Shown: positions 55,504 through 62,267 of the stretch, piece after piece
How the letters are laid out: each line of letters opens with the position of its first letter
Position numbering within the stretch: the stretch's first letter is position 1
Assembly (NCBI RefSeq): GCF_013408795.1
Contig: NZ_JACCCC010000001.1
Coordinates: forward strand, 5,642,001 to 5,706,000
Source: Spinactinospora alkalitolerans
GTDB lineage: Bacteria > Actinomycetota > Actinomycetes > Streptosporangiales > Streptosporangiaceae
DNA length: 64,000 nt
Direction: 5' to 3'
Translations under genes and position numbers: made by a program
The notes under the pieces: model-generated
What the model saw: the letters and a program-made list of their open reading frames with translations, nothing else
The model's database searches: none
Told to the model about the DNA's origin: nothing

Positions 55504-56061
55504 TCACCTGCTGATGAGTGCGGCAACCACGATCAGCAGATACAACGCCGCGAAGATCGCAGGCACCCCTAGCTCGACCCGAGTGAGGGGCACATACCTC
55601 CGCCACGATTTGCCCTCTCCCAGCTCCAGCCACTCAGCGTCCCGGTAGGGCAGTGCGGGCAAACGCCGCTCGAGTTCGCCGATAACCCGGTATTTCGCCC
55701 CGTTGAGCTGTTTGTAGGAGAGGATCAGCAGGAACCATACCGCGCACTGACACACCGCGATCAGGCCGATTGGCACGACTCCCCAGACGGACACGCCTTT
55801 CAGCACCGAGGATCCGAAGGCACCCGCCATCGCGATGAGGGTCGCGTTGACCGTCAGGAAGAAGGTGTTGGTCAGGCTCCGGCGCGCGCTGACCCGATCC
55901 GCCATCTCGACGTACAGCCTGTACTGCTCAAGCACTGCAGCCTGGTATTTCTCACCTGCGGCCGTCACATAGTCCTCAGGGGTGACGGCACGATTCCACA
56001 GGCGGTCGGCGAGCCCTGGAACACCGTCGGTGACTTCTCGAACTCCTTGGGAGCCGGTCAT
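55504..56061 (-). CDS. Small multi-TM membrane protein paired with the sensor-S1-S1 gene
   Basis: A 185-residue protein with a helical cytoplasmic N-terminus (AAVLEQYRLYVEMADRVSAR) and three membrane segments: FFLTVNATLIAMAGAFG, VVPIGLIAVCQCAVWFLLIL and, at the C-terminus, VPAIFAALYLLIVVAALIS. Between the last two is a conserved-looking loop with SYKQLNGAKYRVIGELERRL and LPYRDAEWLELGEGKSW. This layout reminds me of RipA-type octameric membrane proteins and, in topology, of SLATT effectors; neither can be confirmed here. The ATG overlaps the upstream stop as ATGA, so the pair is translationally coupled. Confidence 0.75.
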   Translation of the reverse strand: MTGSQGVREVTDGVPGLADRLWNRAVTPEDYVTAAGEKYQAAVLEQYRLYVEMADRVSARRSLTNTFFLTVNATLIAMAGAFGSSVLKGVSVWGVVPIGLIAVCQCAVWFLLILSYKQLNGAKYRVIGELERRLPALPYRDAEWLELGEGKSWRRYVPLTRVELGVPAIFAALYLLIVVAALISR

Positions 56062-57371
56062 GTCACCGGTTCTTTCTCGATCGGCCTCGTCGCCACGCCA
56101 CCGGGTTCTCCAGCTGCCCGTGCGTGTTCGCCATGCTCCACCACCTGCAGGGCGAACTCCCGATTCGCCGGATTCCTGACGCTTGGGCGGACTTCTCGTA
56201 CCTGAAGCGTCAGACGGTGGCCGAGGGAGACAGAGCCGTCCTGTATCGCCGTCCACAGCTCCGGAGGCATGTTCGAGTAGTGCAGGAGCCCTTTCTTACC
56301 GGGGTAGCCGTCCAGCTCGACCAGGACGAAGCCCCTGGACACCTCGATCCGGCACACGGTTCCCGGACCGCGCTCCCCGACCTTCGGGTAGTCGTCCGAA
56401 GAGGAGAGTGATGCGGACACGGTGGCCTGCTGCGCCAAGGCGAGCTGGATCTTCTGTCGGTCCGGGTCGACGTTGATGACGACGACCTCGACTTCGGTGC
56501 CCGGCTGCAGATCCGCTCCAGGGAGGTAACCGTTGACGTTATGGGCGACCGCGACGAACGCCCCTGCTTGTGTCCGGTTGACCACCCGGCTGGTGAAGAC
56601 ATGTCCCTGCGGGTACTCGGCTTTGAGGTTGGCCCACGGGTTCCGTTGCCCGACGCGCTGAGAGAACCGGCAGCGACCATCGGATTCCATGATGATCGTG
56701 CCGTCGAGCTCCCTGCCCACCTTGAACCGCGTGGTCATGTCCTTGGGGATCTCACGCCGGTAATCCACATCGTCCTTACGCATTTCAGCGATCCGGCGGT
56801 TGTGAAGGTCGCGGACGATCACGCATTCCGGATCGACCGCCACGATCTCGGCATGGCTCGGCTCAGCGTGGCCTTCAAGGGGCTTGAGCGTCATCTCAGC
56901 CGAGGCCGGCTCGCTGAGAGCCTGGCGTAGCTGATCTTTGAGCTCCCGACTCATCTTCGAAGTACCCATTCCATGGAAGGAGTAGATGATCGGGCGCAAC
57001 AGCCCACGGACATCGGTCGGCACGTCTTCGAGGTTCTCGGCAAGAACGACCACGCGCTTGTGCAGGCACATCGCCCACCCGAACTCCAGCGCCACATCTG
57101 CGGAGCGTGTGGAGAAGTCGACGACGACGACACCCGCGCCCTGGACCCCTCGCCAGGCCGCCTCCAGGACCCCTTGGCCGGTGCCAAAGATGAGATCGGC
57201 ACGGCGAGGAGTGAGGCCGAGGTCCATCGCCGCAGGTGCGTAGACATGCTCGTAGAGCTCTTGGAAGTCCTGCCGGCTTCCGTCGCTGATCGGTTTGGTC
57301 TCGTATGGCATCGCAAAGAAGACGACCTTGTCATCGGGATAGTCCGTTCGCTCCAGGTTGATCTTCTCCAA
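56058..57371 (-). CDS. Deoxyribosyltransferase/TIR-like Rossmann domain-S1-S1 protein
   Basis: The N-terminal 160 residues look like a nucleoside 2-deoxyribosyltransferase/TIR-like fold: VVFFAMPYET, YEHVYAPAAMDLGLTPRRAD, IFGTGQGVLEAAWRGVQGAG, then VVVDFSTRSADVALEFGWAM with the conserved glutamate. Two S1-type RNA-binding domains follow (GHVFTSRVVNRTQAGAFVAV; GTVCRIEVSRGFVLVELDGY with KKGLLHYSNM). I infer a nucleotide- or RNA-sensing protein. TTG (complement of 57369-57371) is preferred because AAGGGGA precedes it; TTG at 57392 would also be open. No enzyme activity or defence role is established. Confidence 0.72.
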   Translation of the reverse strand: MEKINLERTDYPDDKVVFFAMPYETKPISDGSRQDFQELYEHVYAPAAMDLGLTPRRADLIFGTGQGVLEAAWRGVQGAGVVVVDFSTRSADVALEFGWAMCLHKRVVVLAENLEDVPTDVRGLLRPIIYSFHGMGTSKMSRELKDQLRQALSEPASAEMTLKPLEGHAEPSHAEIVAVDPECVIVRDLHNRRIAEMRKDDVDYRREIPKDMTTRFKVGRELDGTIIMESDGRCRFSQRVGQRNPWANLKAEYPQGHVFTSRVVNRTQAGAFVAVAHNVNGYLPGADLQPGTEVEVVVINVDPDRQKIQLALAQQATVSASLSSSDDYPKVGERGPGTVCRIEVSRGFVLVELDGYPGKKGLLHYSNMPPELWTAIQDGSVSLGHRLTLQVREVRPSVRNPANREFALQVVEHGEHARAAGEPGGVATRPIEKEPVT

Positions 57372-57787
57372 GGCTTCCCCTTCAATAATCAATGTAATGG
57401 TCAGCTACAAAGTAACGCCTATTTATAGAAGAAGATAGGGGTTTACCCGAAGTGGCCACTTAAAATAGTGACATTCCCTAAGAAAGCAGACATAAGGGCA
57501 GGTGAGCGGCAGCAGCCGATCCGGAATACGGGTCGATGCCCAGAAGCCGAGTGCAGCAAGCATGAAGTACGCCTCGACCGTCTACGGCGTTACTGAGCTA
57601 CGCGTCACCTTGGTTTGAGCCTGAGCGGAGGGTTGCCGATTCAAGATCGTGAATCGCTGGTCATGGAGATCTCGGCTGGCAGCTCAAGGTGGAACTTACA
57701 AGCTCGCGACACCGACGCCACCGCACGGTAGCCTGGATAGTGGCCGTGATGATCTGTCTTGCTTGGTCGCTAGGCACGGAACGGCCC
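57372..57787. other. AT-rich promoter region and gene-free stretch
   Basis: Bases 57385-57480 are by far the most AT-rich of the window (for example TATAAATAG on the minus strand near 57420) and probably contain the promoter of the sensor-S1-S1 gene. Bases 57480-57787 hold no trusted gene. A plus-strand terminator at 57788 suggests that something is transcribed rightwards here. Confidence 0.5.
57412..57430 (-). promoter_or_regulatory. Likely -10 region of the cargo operon
   Basis: On the minus strand TTCTATAAATAGGCG contains TATAAA, a good -10, 40 to 50 bases before either candidate TTG start. I see no clear -35. The strong local AT content supports a promoter here. Confidence 0.4.
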
Positions 57788-57826
57788 GAAGAACCGACCG
57801 GCGAGTCCGGTCGGTTCTTCGCTTTT
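57788..57826 (+). terminator. Plus-strand rho-independent terminator without a plus-strand gene
   Basis: Perfect 14-base-pair stem GAAGAACCGACCGG with CCGGTCGGTTCTTC, five-base loop, then GCTTTTT. The U run is on the plus strand only. The stem can also stop the minus-strand transcript arriving from the right. Confidence 0.82.
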
Positions 57827-57834
57827 TCGGGGCG

Positions 57835-58037
57835 TTACTCGGCGTCGTCTCCCTCTTTGGTGATGGTCTCGGAGGTGTCGGCGGCGGTCAGGATCGGCGA
57901 GATCCGGGAACGGGCCAGGTCCGGGCAGGGAGAGGGACGAGGTAAGCGCGTTGTCCGGGCGCGCTCGTCCAGGCCATGACCTGATGGGTGGCCGGATCGA
58001 CGGCGGCCCCTACCGACGGTATGGGATCGCTGGTTAC
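57835..58037 (-). pseudogene. Remnant of a small gene
   Basis: Two adjacent minus-strand frames read like one protein split by a missing base near 57925: upstream VTSDPIPSVGAAVDPATHQV then MAWTSAPGQRAYLVPLPA, and downstream DLARSRISPILTAADTSETI then TKEGDDAE and TAA. The first codon is GTA where GTG or ATG is expected, about 32 bases after copy 1 of the RNA module, which is the usual distance to a start. The 29-residue ORF from the ATG at 57977 is the only intact piece. No family is recognised. Confidence 0.4.
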
Positions 58038-58068
58038 TCTGGGCTCTGCCTCTTCCTTTCGGTTCTTG

Positions 58069-58124
58069 TGAGGGACTGGGGATCAGGTGTTTTCGCGGGG
58101 CCGGTCCTGTCCGGCCGGCCCCGC
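58069..58124 (-). promoter_or_regulatory. Hairpin-CCCCAGTCCCTCA module, copy 1
   Basis: On the minus strand: GCGGGGCCGG pairs with CCGGCCCCGC around a 10-base loop containing GGACAG, then CCCCAGTCCCTCA at 58081-58069, then AAAGGAAGAG. It stands between the 42-residue ORF and the gene remnant. Confidence 0.7.
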
Positions 58125-58132
58125 TAGGCGGT

Positions 58133-58261
58133 TCAGCGCTTCAGCGCGCGGTCGCCCGGCAGGTTCAGCGTGTACACGGTCCCGCTGGGGTCGCCGTCGG
58201 CGTGGGCGGAGACCGTCATGTCGCCGGGCGTCCGGCCGCCGTCGGCGGGCGGGAGCGCCAC
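58133..58261 (-). CDS. Short hypothetical protein (42 residues)
   Basis: GTG (complement of 58259-58261) begins four bases after the stop of the preceding gene. It reads ALPPADGGRTPGDMTVSAHA and then SGTVYTLNLPGDRALKR. Codon use and the coupled position suggest a real gene, but the ribosome site is weak and the protein is short; it could also be a frameshifted tail of its neighbour. Function unknown. Confidence 0.5.
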   Translation of the reverse strand: MALPPADGGRTPGDMTVSAHADGDPSGTVYTLNLPGDRALKR

Positions 58262-58264
58262 GTA

Positions 58265-58741
58265 TCAGCGTCGCCCGTACTCCACGAACGTGTCGCCGAC
58301 GCACAGCTCGTCCACGTAGACCTCGGTGATGTCCTGTTCTGCGATCGCCGGGCGTTCGCCGCGGATGCGCAGGACGGCATCGCGACCCTTGCCGGTCAGC
58401 TCGGAATGGGCGGCGTCGTTGCGGCCGCCGTTGTCGATGAAGCCCGCGGCGGCGAGCCGCTTGAAGCTCGCGGGATTGACGGCGAGGGCGGGGCCGACGT
58501 GGTCGGCATCGCGGCCGTCGAAGAGCGCGCACAGCACCACGCGCAGGGTGGGGGTGAGCCGCTGCCAGGTCAGGGCCCCGTTCTCATCGCCGGCGATGGC
58601 TGCGCGCCCGGCCGGGGTGATCCGGTGCGGCCGACCGTAGGCCGCGGACAGGGCGTAGCCCAGATCGACCAGGGAGGCCAGGGTGGTGCTGGGCGCCTGG
58701 GGCCGGAAGGTGCCGCCGGGGGGTGGTGGAGGCGTGGACAA
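58265..58741 (-). CDS. Hypothetical protein, probably frameshifted near its N-terminus
   Basis: The frame from 58741 (TTG) gives 158 residues with SLVDLGYALSAAYGRPHRIT and FKRLAAAGFIDNGGRNDAAH, possibly a winged-helix-like small protein. The natural start seems to be GTG at 58778, which has AAGGAG eight bases upstream and reads RIRLTERQHTELVHASTTP, but it is in a different frame. Removing one base from the run of six at 58718-58723 joins them into one protein of about 170 residues. Function unknown. RNA module copy 2 lies just upstream. Confidence 0.65.
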   Translation of the reverse strand: MSTPPPPPGGTFRPQAPSTTLASLVDLGYALSAAYGRPHRITPAGRAAIAGDENGALTWQRLTPTLRVVLCALFDGRDADHVGPALAVNPASFKRLAAAGFIDNGGRNDAAHSELTGKGRDAVLRIRGERPAIAEQDITEVYVDELCVGDTFVEYGRR

Positions 58742-58805
58742 GCTCGGTGTGCTGACGCTCGGTGAGTCGGATGCGCACGGGACTTCTCTCCTTCTGATGG
58801 AGGTG

Positions 58806-58850
58806 TGAAGGACTGGGGCAATGGGGACGGCCGGTGTCCCGACCGGCCCC
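58806..58850 (-). promoter_or_regulatory. Hairpin-CCCCAGTCCCTCA module, copy 2
   Basis: Stem GGCCGGT with ACCGGCC around CGGGAC, then CCCCAGTCCTTCA (one change from consensus) at 58818-58806. It lies between the 58859 gene and the GTG start at 58778. Shortest stem of the set. Confidence 0.65.
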
Positions 58851-58858
58851 GTGGACGG

Positions 58859-59203
58859 TCAGGTGTTGGCGGGGTGGGGGCGGATCTCGGTGAGGGTGAA
58901 GTTCCAGGCGGCGAACGGCCGCCACAGCGCTTCGCCTTCGTGTCGGGCGGGGTCGAGCAGGGCTCGGAGGGTGTGTTCGGCGGCGCGGTCGCGGTCGGTG
59001 CACTCGACGGTGAGGATCGCGCCGCGTGGATGGGCGGCCACGTGCCGGCCGGTGATCCGGAAGGAGCGGGTGACGGGGATGGCCACCGCGGTTGAGATCA
59101 CGGTCTGTTCGAGCAGGTGCGCCGGGTAGGGGCTGGTGGTGTCGCTGAACCGGTCGTGGCCGGGCGGGATGCACGCGTCGATGGTGGCGCTGTAGCCGTT
59201 CAC
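58859..59203 (-). CDS. Small hypothetical protein, paralogue family member 1
   Basis: 114 residues. The layout is an N-terminal strand (YSATIDACIPPGHDR), a middle strand HPRGAILTVECTDRDRAAEH, a helix, and a last strand from a tryptophan (AAWNFTLTEIRP). The same layout is found in the genes at 61492 and 61906, so I treat the three as a diverged family. GTG (complement of 59201-59203) overlaps the methylase stop as GTGA. Function unknown. Confidence 0.7.
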   Translation of the reverse strand: MNGYSATIDACIPPGHDRFSDTTSPYPAHLLEQTVISTAVAIPVTRSFRITGRHVAAHPRGAILTVECTDRDRAAEHTLRALLDPARHEGEALWRPFAAWNFTLTEIRPHPANT

Positions 59204-60117
59204 GCCGCCTCGCCTCCCGTGTCGCCTTGCTCGTGTGCGACGGTGTCGGTGAGGCGCTGGGCCGGTTCGAACGCGTGCGTCATTTGTCGGAGTCGGCGCA
59301 TGTCATCGGCGATGCGGATGGTTTCGGCGCGCTGGGCCGGCGCGCGTTTCATCCATTCCTCGGTCAGGGTGTCGCCGACCCCGATCACCACGTGGGTGCC
59401 CAGCTCCCACAGCACGGCGTTGACCGCCAGGCATGCCACGGCGAGTGCGTCGACGTCGTTGGCGACCCACACCGCCGACGCCGGGGAACGGCCCTGCTCG
59501 CGCATGACCTGAGCGGCGGCGCGCAGCATCCCGCCCGTACCTGCGGCCGGCTCGTGAATCGTCTCGCCGTCGGCGATGCCGAGCATGTGGGACATGAGCT
59601 GAGCAATCGGTGACGGTGTGTAGTACTGGCCGTGCGCGGCGCGCGCGTTGCGGCCCTTCATGAGGGTGATCAGCACGCCGAACAGGTCGGTTTCCCAACG
59701 TGTCTCCCGGTCGCCGGTCAGGTGGAGCTGTCCTGCCGTCAGCGCGGCGCACGCCGCGCTTCGGGCAGCGTCCACGGTGGTGCCGGTGATGGCGTGTTCG
59801 CCGTGCCACACCGCCGCCAGCGGCCACACGGGGTTGATCAGGTCCAGGCGAAGGTTGATGAAGGCGGCCCACTGGTGGCGCATGAACGCCGCGAACTCCT
59901 CTGTCGACAGGCCGGTGATGTGGTCGGCTGCGGCGTCGCGCTCCTCGACGGGCGGGGCGAGCAGGGACAGCGCGGCGACGACCGAGGCGGGGACTTCGAG
60001 GTGCCCGTAGCCGTGGGCGCGGTGCCAGGCCGCATCGACGGCTTCGGCGATGGCGTGGGCGTGCTGGTCGACGTCGGGATGTGGAGGTGTGCGGAGCCTC
60101 TTCCTGGATTCGGGCAT
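59200..60117 (-). CDS. N-6 DNA methylase-like protein lacking the catalytic motif
   Basis: Resembles the SAM-binding part of type I modification subunits (HsdM): HGQYYTPSPIAQLMSHMLGI, then motif I TIHEPAAGTGGMLRAAAQVM and VWVANDVDALAVACLAVNAV. The chain ends about 60 residues later without the NPPF/NPPY motif IV that performs methyl transfer, so it may bind SAM or DNA without methylating. 305 residues; ATG (complement of 60115-60117) has GGAG upstream. Related short forms may exist on other actinobacterial elements. Confidence 0.8.
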   Translation of the reverse strand: MPESRKRLRTPPHPDVDQHAHAIAEAVDAAWHRAHGYGHLEVPASVVAALSLLAPPVEERDAAADHITGLSTEEFAAFMRHQWAAFINLRLDLINPVWPLAAVWHGEHAITGTTVDAARSAACAALTAGQLHLTGDRETRWETDLFGVLITLMKGRNARAAHGQYYTPSPIAQLMSHMLGIADGETIHEPAAGTGGMLRAAAQVMREQGRSPASAVWVANDVDALAVACLAVNAVLWELGTHVVIGVGDTLTEEWMKRAPAQRAETIRIADDMRRLRQMTHAFEPAQRLTDTVAHEQGDTGGEAA

Positions 60118-60137
60118 AGCGGGTCTCCGGCATGGGG

Positions 60138-60184
60138 TGAGGGACTGGGGACGGGTGGGGCCGGTCGCTGTCCCGACCGGCCCC
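60138..60184 (-). promoter_or_regulatory. Hairpin-CCCCAGTCCCTCA module, copy 3
   Basis: Minus-strand stem GGGGCCGGTCG with CGACCGGCCCC (11 pairs) around loop GGACAG, then CCCCAGTCCCTCA at 60150-60138, 21 bases before the methylase ATG. Confidence 0.75.
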
Positions 60185-60196
60185 CACAGGCGGACG

Positions 60197-61390
60197 TCAG
60201 GACAGCCGGACCGGCATCAGCAGGTGCCGGTAGGCCGCGGGGTCACCGGGACGCTGCCCGGTCTCGGTGATCACGGCCGGCCGGGTGGGGACGAGTCCGG
60301 TGTGCACGGTCGCCGTCTCCCCGGTGATGCCGGTCACGGCGTCGGTGAGGAACCTGGAGTCGAAGGCGAACCGGATCGGCTCATCGGGGTAGCCTTCGGT
60401 CTTCGCGGTCAGCTCGGGCGCCGCGACGTCGTCGGCGCGCTCTGAGAGCAGCGGGGCGACGGTGAGCGTGCCGGGGGTGACGGTGATGCCGACCAGGCTC
60501 CTGCTCTGGCGCTTGGCCGACAGAATCGCCTCGGCCTGGGCGGTCAGCGCCAGGAGTTCGGCGCGCTCGGCGGTGAAGGAGGCGGGCATGCCGGCCGGGA
60601 GGTGCTTGCGGTACTTGACGAACTCGCCGTAGATCGGGCGGGTGACCACGCGCACGTTGCCGCAGTCCAGCGACACCAGGTTCTGATCACGGCCCAGCGT
60701 GACGCGCTGTCCGGTGAGTTTCCTGGCCAGCTTGGCCAGCAGTGCCCCCGACACCAGCGCCGCCCCGTCCGTGCCGTCCTGGGTGGGCAGGTGGGCCACG
60801 GCCAGCCGGTAGCGGTCGGTGGCGGCCAGCGTCAGCCCGTTTCCGGTCACCTCCATGTTGACGCCGGTCAGAATCGGCAACGTGTCGTCACGGCCGACCG
60901 CGCACAGCACCCGCCCCAACTCCGTGACGAAGCGCTCGCGGTCCAGGTCCGCCACCGTCGGCGGCGCCTCGGGCAGGGTGGGGTAGTCGGCCAGTGGGTA
61001 GGCCGTCAGCGGCACCGTGTAGCCGTTGGCGGTCATAGCGGGAGCGTCCGGGCTCGGCGCGGCGATGGTGACCCCTACCGCATCCGCCTTGCGCTTGCTC
61101 TTGCCCTTGACCAGCGCGGACAGCATCCGCACGGTTTCGGCGTGGTCGACGAGCACCCGTCCCGGGGCGGTGGCGGCGTCGGGGACCGTGACCGTGATCG
61201 CGGTCTCGTAGTCGAATCCCGACAGCTTCAGGCACCCGTCGGGGTGGCCTTCCAGCAGTACCGCGCCCAGCAGCGGCACGGCGGGGCGCGAGCCGACCGC
61301 CAGCCCGACCGTGGTCAGCGCATCAGCGAGCGCGGCGCGGCCGGCGGTGAACCTCGGTGCGGTGCCGGTGGTGTCGGTGGTCGTGGTCAT
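60197..61390 (-). CDS. Beta sliding clamp homologue (DnaN-like)
   Basis: Ring-shaped processivity factor of DNA polymerase III. The 397 residues carry FTAGRAALADALTTVGLAV, RVLCAVGRDDTLPILTGVNM, the hallmark LAATDRYRLAVAHLP, RFAFDSRFLTDAV and the canonical clamp end YRHLLMPVRLS. The host dnaN should be next to dnaA elsewhere, so this is a second, element-borne clamp that might serve replication of the excised element. ATG (complement of 61388-61390) follows GGAGGA. Flanked by RNA modules on both sides. Confidence 0.87.
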   Translation of the reverse strand: MTTTTDTTGTAPRFTAGRAALADALTTVGLAVGSRPAVPLLGAVLLEGHPDGCLKLSGFDYETAITVTVPDAATAPGRVLVDHAETVRMLSALVKGKSKRKADAVGVTIAAPSPDAPAMTANGYTVPLTAYPLADYPTLPEAPPTVADLDRERFVTELGRVLCAVGRDDTLPILTGVNMEVTGNGLTLAATDRYRLAVAHLPTQDGTDGAALVSGALLAKLARKLTGQRVTLGRDQNLVSLDCGNVRVVTRPIYGEFVKYRKHLPAGMPASFTAERAELLALTAQAEAILSAKRQSRSLVGITVTPGTLTVAPLLSERADDVAAPELTAKTEGYPDEPIRFAFDSRFLTDAVTGITGETATVHTGLVPTRPAVITETGQRPGDPAAYRHLLMPVRLS

Positions 61391-61428
61391 GGTGCGGTTC
61401 CTCCGTTCCAAACGGTGCGGTGGGGGTG

Positions 61429-61484
61429 TGAGGGACTGGGGTCGGTTGAAGGCCGGGGCGGGCTCTGTCCAGCCCGCCCCGGCC
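61429..61484 (-). promoter_or_regulatory. Hairpin-CCCCAGTCCCTCA module, copy 4
   Basis: Perfect 14-pair stem GGCCGGGGCGGGCT with AGCCCGCCCCGGCC around loop GGACAG, then CCCCAGTCCCTCA at 61441-61429, 39 bases before the clamp ATG. Confidence 0.78.
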
Positions 61485-61491
61485 AGCGGGG

Positions 61492-61824
61492 TTAGTTGTC
61501 GCTCATGTGGATGTGGGTGAGTCCGGCGTGCAGGTGCCAGCCGCCGAAGGCGTCGGGGTGGTCCTGCATGGCCGCCTCCAGCCGGGCGGCGATGACGTCC
61601 ATGGCTTCGGTACCGGATCCGGTGACGCATTGGGCTTCGACCATGGCCGCGCCCGCATAGGGCGTGATCGCGTAGCCGATCAGCGGCAGCGCGCCGGCGG
61701 GGTCGCAGGCCAGCGGCGCGAGCGCGTGCCGGAAGCGCGCGGCGATCCAGTCGTGTTCGGGCAGGGTGGCGGGGTCGGTGTCCTCGGGGGCGTGGGCGAA
61801 GATCTCGACCGTCAGCACGGCCAT
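61492..61824 (-). CDS. Small hypothetical protein, paralogue family member 2
   Basis: 110 residues: MAVLTVEIFAHAPEDTD, then YAGAAMVEAQCVTGSGTEAM, a helix, and a C-terminal GGWHLHAGLTHIHMSDN. It aligns by eye with the genes at 61906 and 58859 in strand order, the cysteine of the middle strand and the tryptophan-led final strand. ATG (complement of 61822-61824) has GGAACGGAG upstream. Function unknown. Confidence 0.75.
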   Translation of the reverse strand: MAVLTVEIFAHAPEDTDPATLPEHDWIAARFRHALAPLACDPAGALPLIGYAITPYAGAAMVEAQCVTGSGTEAMDVIAARLEAAMQDHPDAFGGWHLHAGLTHIHMSDN

Positions 61825-61844
61825 GGTGTGGCTCCGTTCCTGTG

Positions 61845-61895
61845 TGAGGGACCGGGGTGGAAGGGGTGGGGTCGGCCGCTGTCTCGACCGGCCCC
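61845..61895 (-). promoter_or_regulatory. Hairpin-CCCCAGTCCCTCA module, copy 5
   Basis: Stem GGGGCCGGTCG with CGGCCGACCCC (one mismatch, one GU pair) around loop AGACAG, then CCCCGGTCCCTCA at 61857-61845, 21 bases before the next ATG. Confidence 0.72.
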
Positions 61896-61905
61896 ATCGG
61901 TGGTG

Positions 61906-62244
61906 TCAGGAGTCGCCGTGCACGGTGCTGACGGGGCCGACGTCGACGCTCCAGCCGTCGAAGAGGGTGGACTCTCGCAGCATCTGACGCAGGGTGAGCC
62001 GCCATCCCAGCGCGGCGAGACCGGCACCGGGAGCCGTGCACCGCAGGTCCAGCAGCGCGCCGCGCTCGTGCACGCGCACCCGGTAGGCCAGCGGGCGCAC
62101 AACGACGTCGTCGGGGCCCTGAATCCGCACGACACCGTTCAGCAGGGCGCCGAACAGCGCGCCGACCTCTACGGCCTTCGCCTCCGTCAGCGGTTCGGCG
62201 TCGTCGGGGATATGGGTGTGCAGGGTGAGGGTGAATACGGCCAT
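61906..62244 (-). CDS. Small hypothetical protein, paralogue family member 3
   Basis: 112 residues: MAVFTLTLHTHIPDDAEPLT, YRVRVHERGALLDLRCTAPG, LRQMLRESTLFDGWSVDVGP. The first ten residues nearly match the 61492 gene (MAVLTVEIFAHAPEDTD) and the GALLDLRC strand matches GAILTVEC of the 58859 gene. ATG (complement of 62242-62244) has AAAGGA upstream; the longer open frame to 62397 overlaps ardC. Function unknown. Confidence 0.75.
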   Translation of the reverse strand: MAVFTLTLHTHIPDDAEPLTEAKAVEVGALFGALLNGVVRIQGPDDVVVRPLAYRVRVHERGALLDLRCTAPGAGLAALGWRLTLRQMLRESTLFDGWSVDVGPVSTVHGDS

Positions 62245-62267
62245 CGCTTCGTCCTTTCGGTGTTGCG

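Noticed and set aside
57689-57979. 96-residue plus-strand frame
   Set aside because: It runs straight through a strong plus-strand terminator and has no ribosome site or protein-like pattern.
58083-58532. 149-residue arginine-rich minus-strand frame
   Set aside because: Overlaps the 158-residue and 42-residue genes in another frame; extreme Arg/Pro/Ala content typical of shadow frames.
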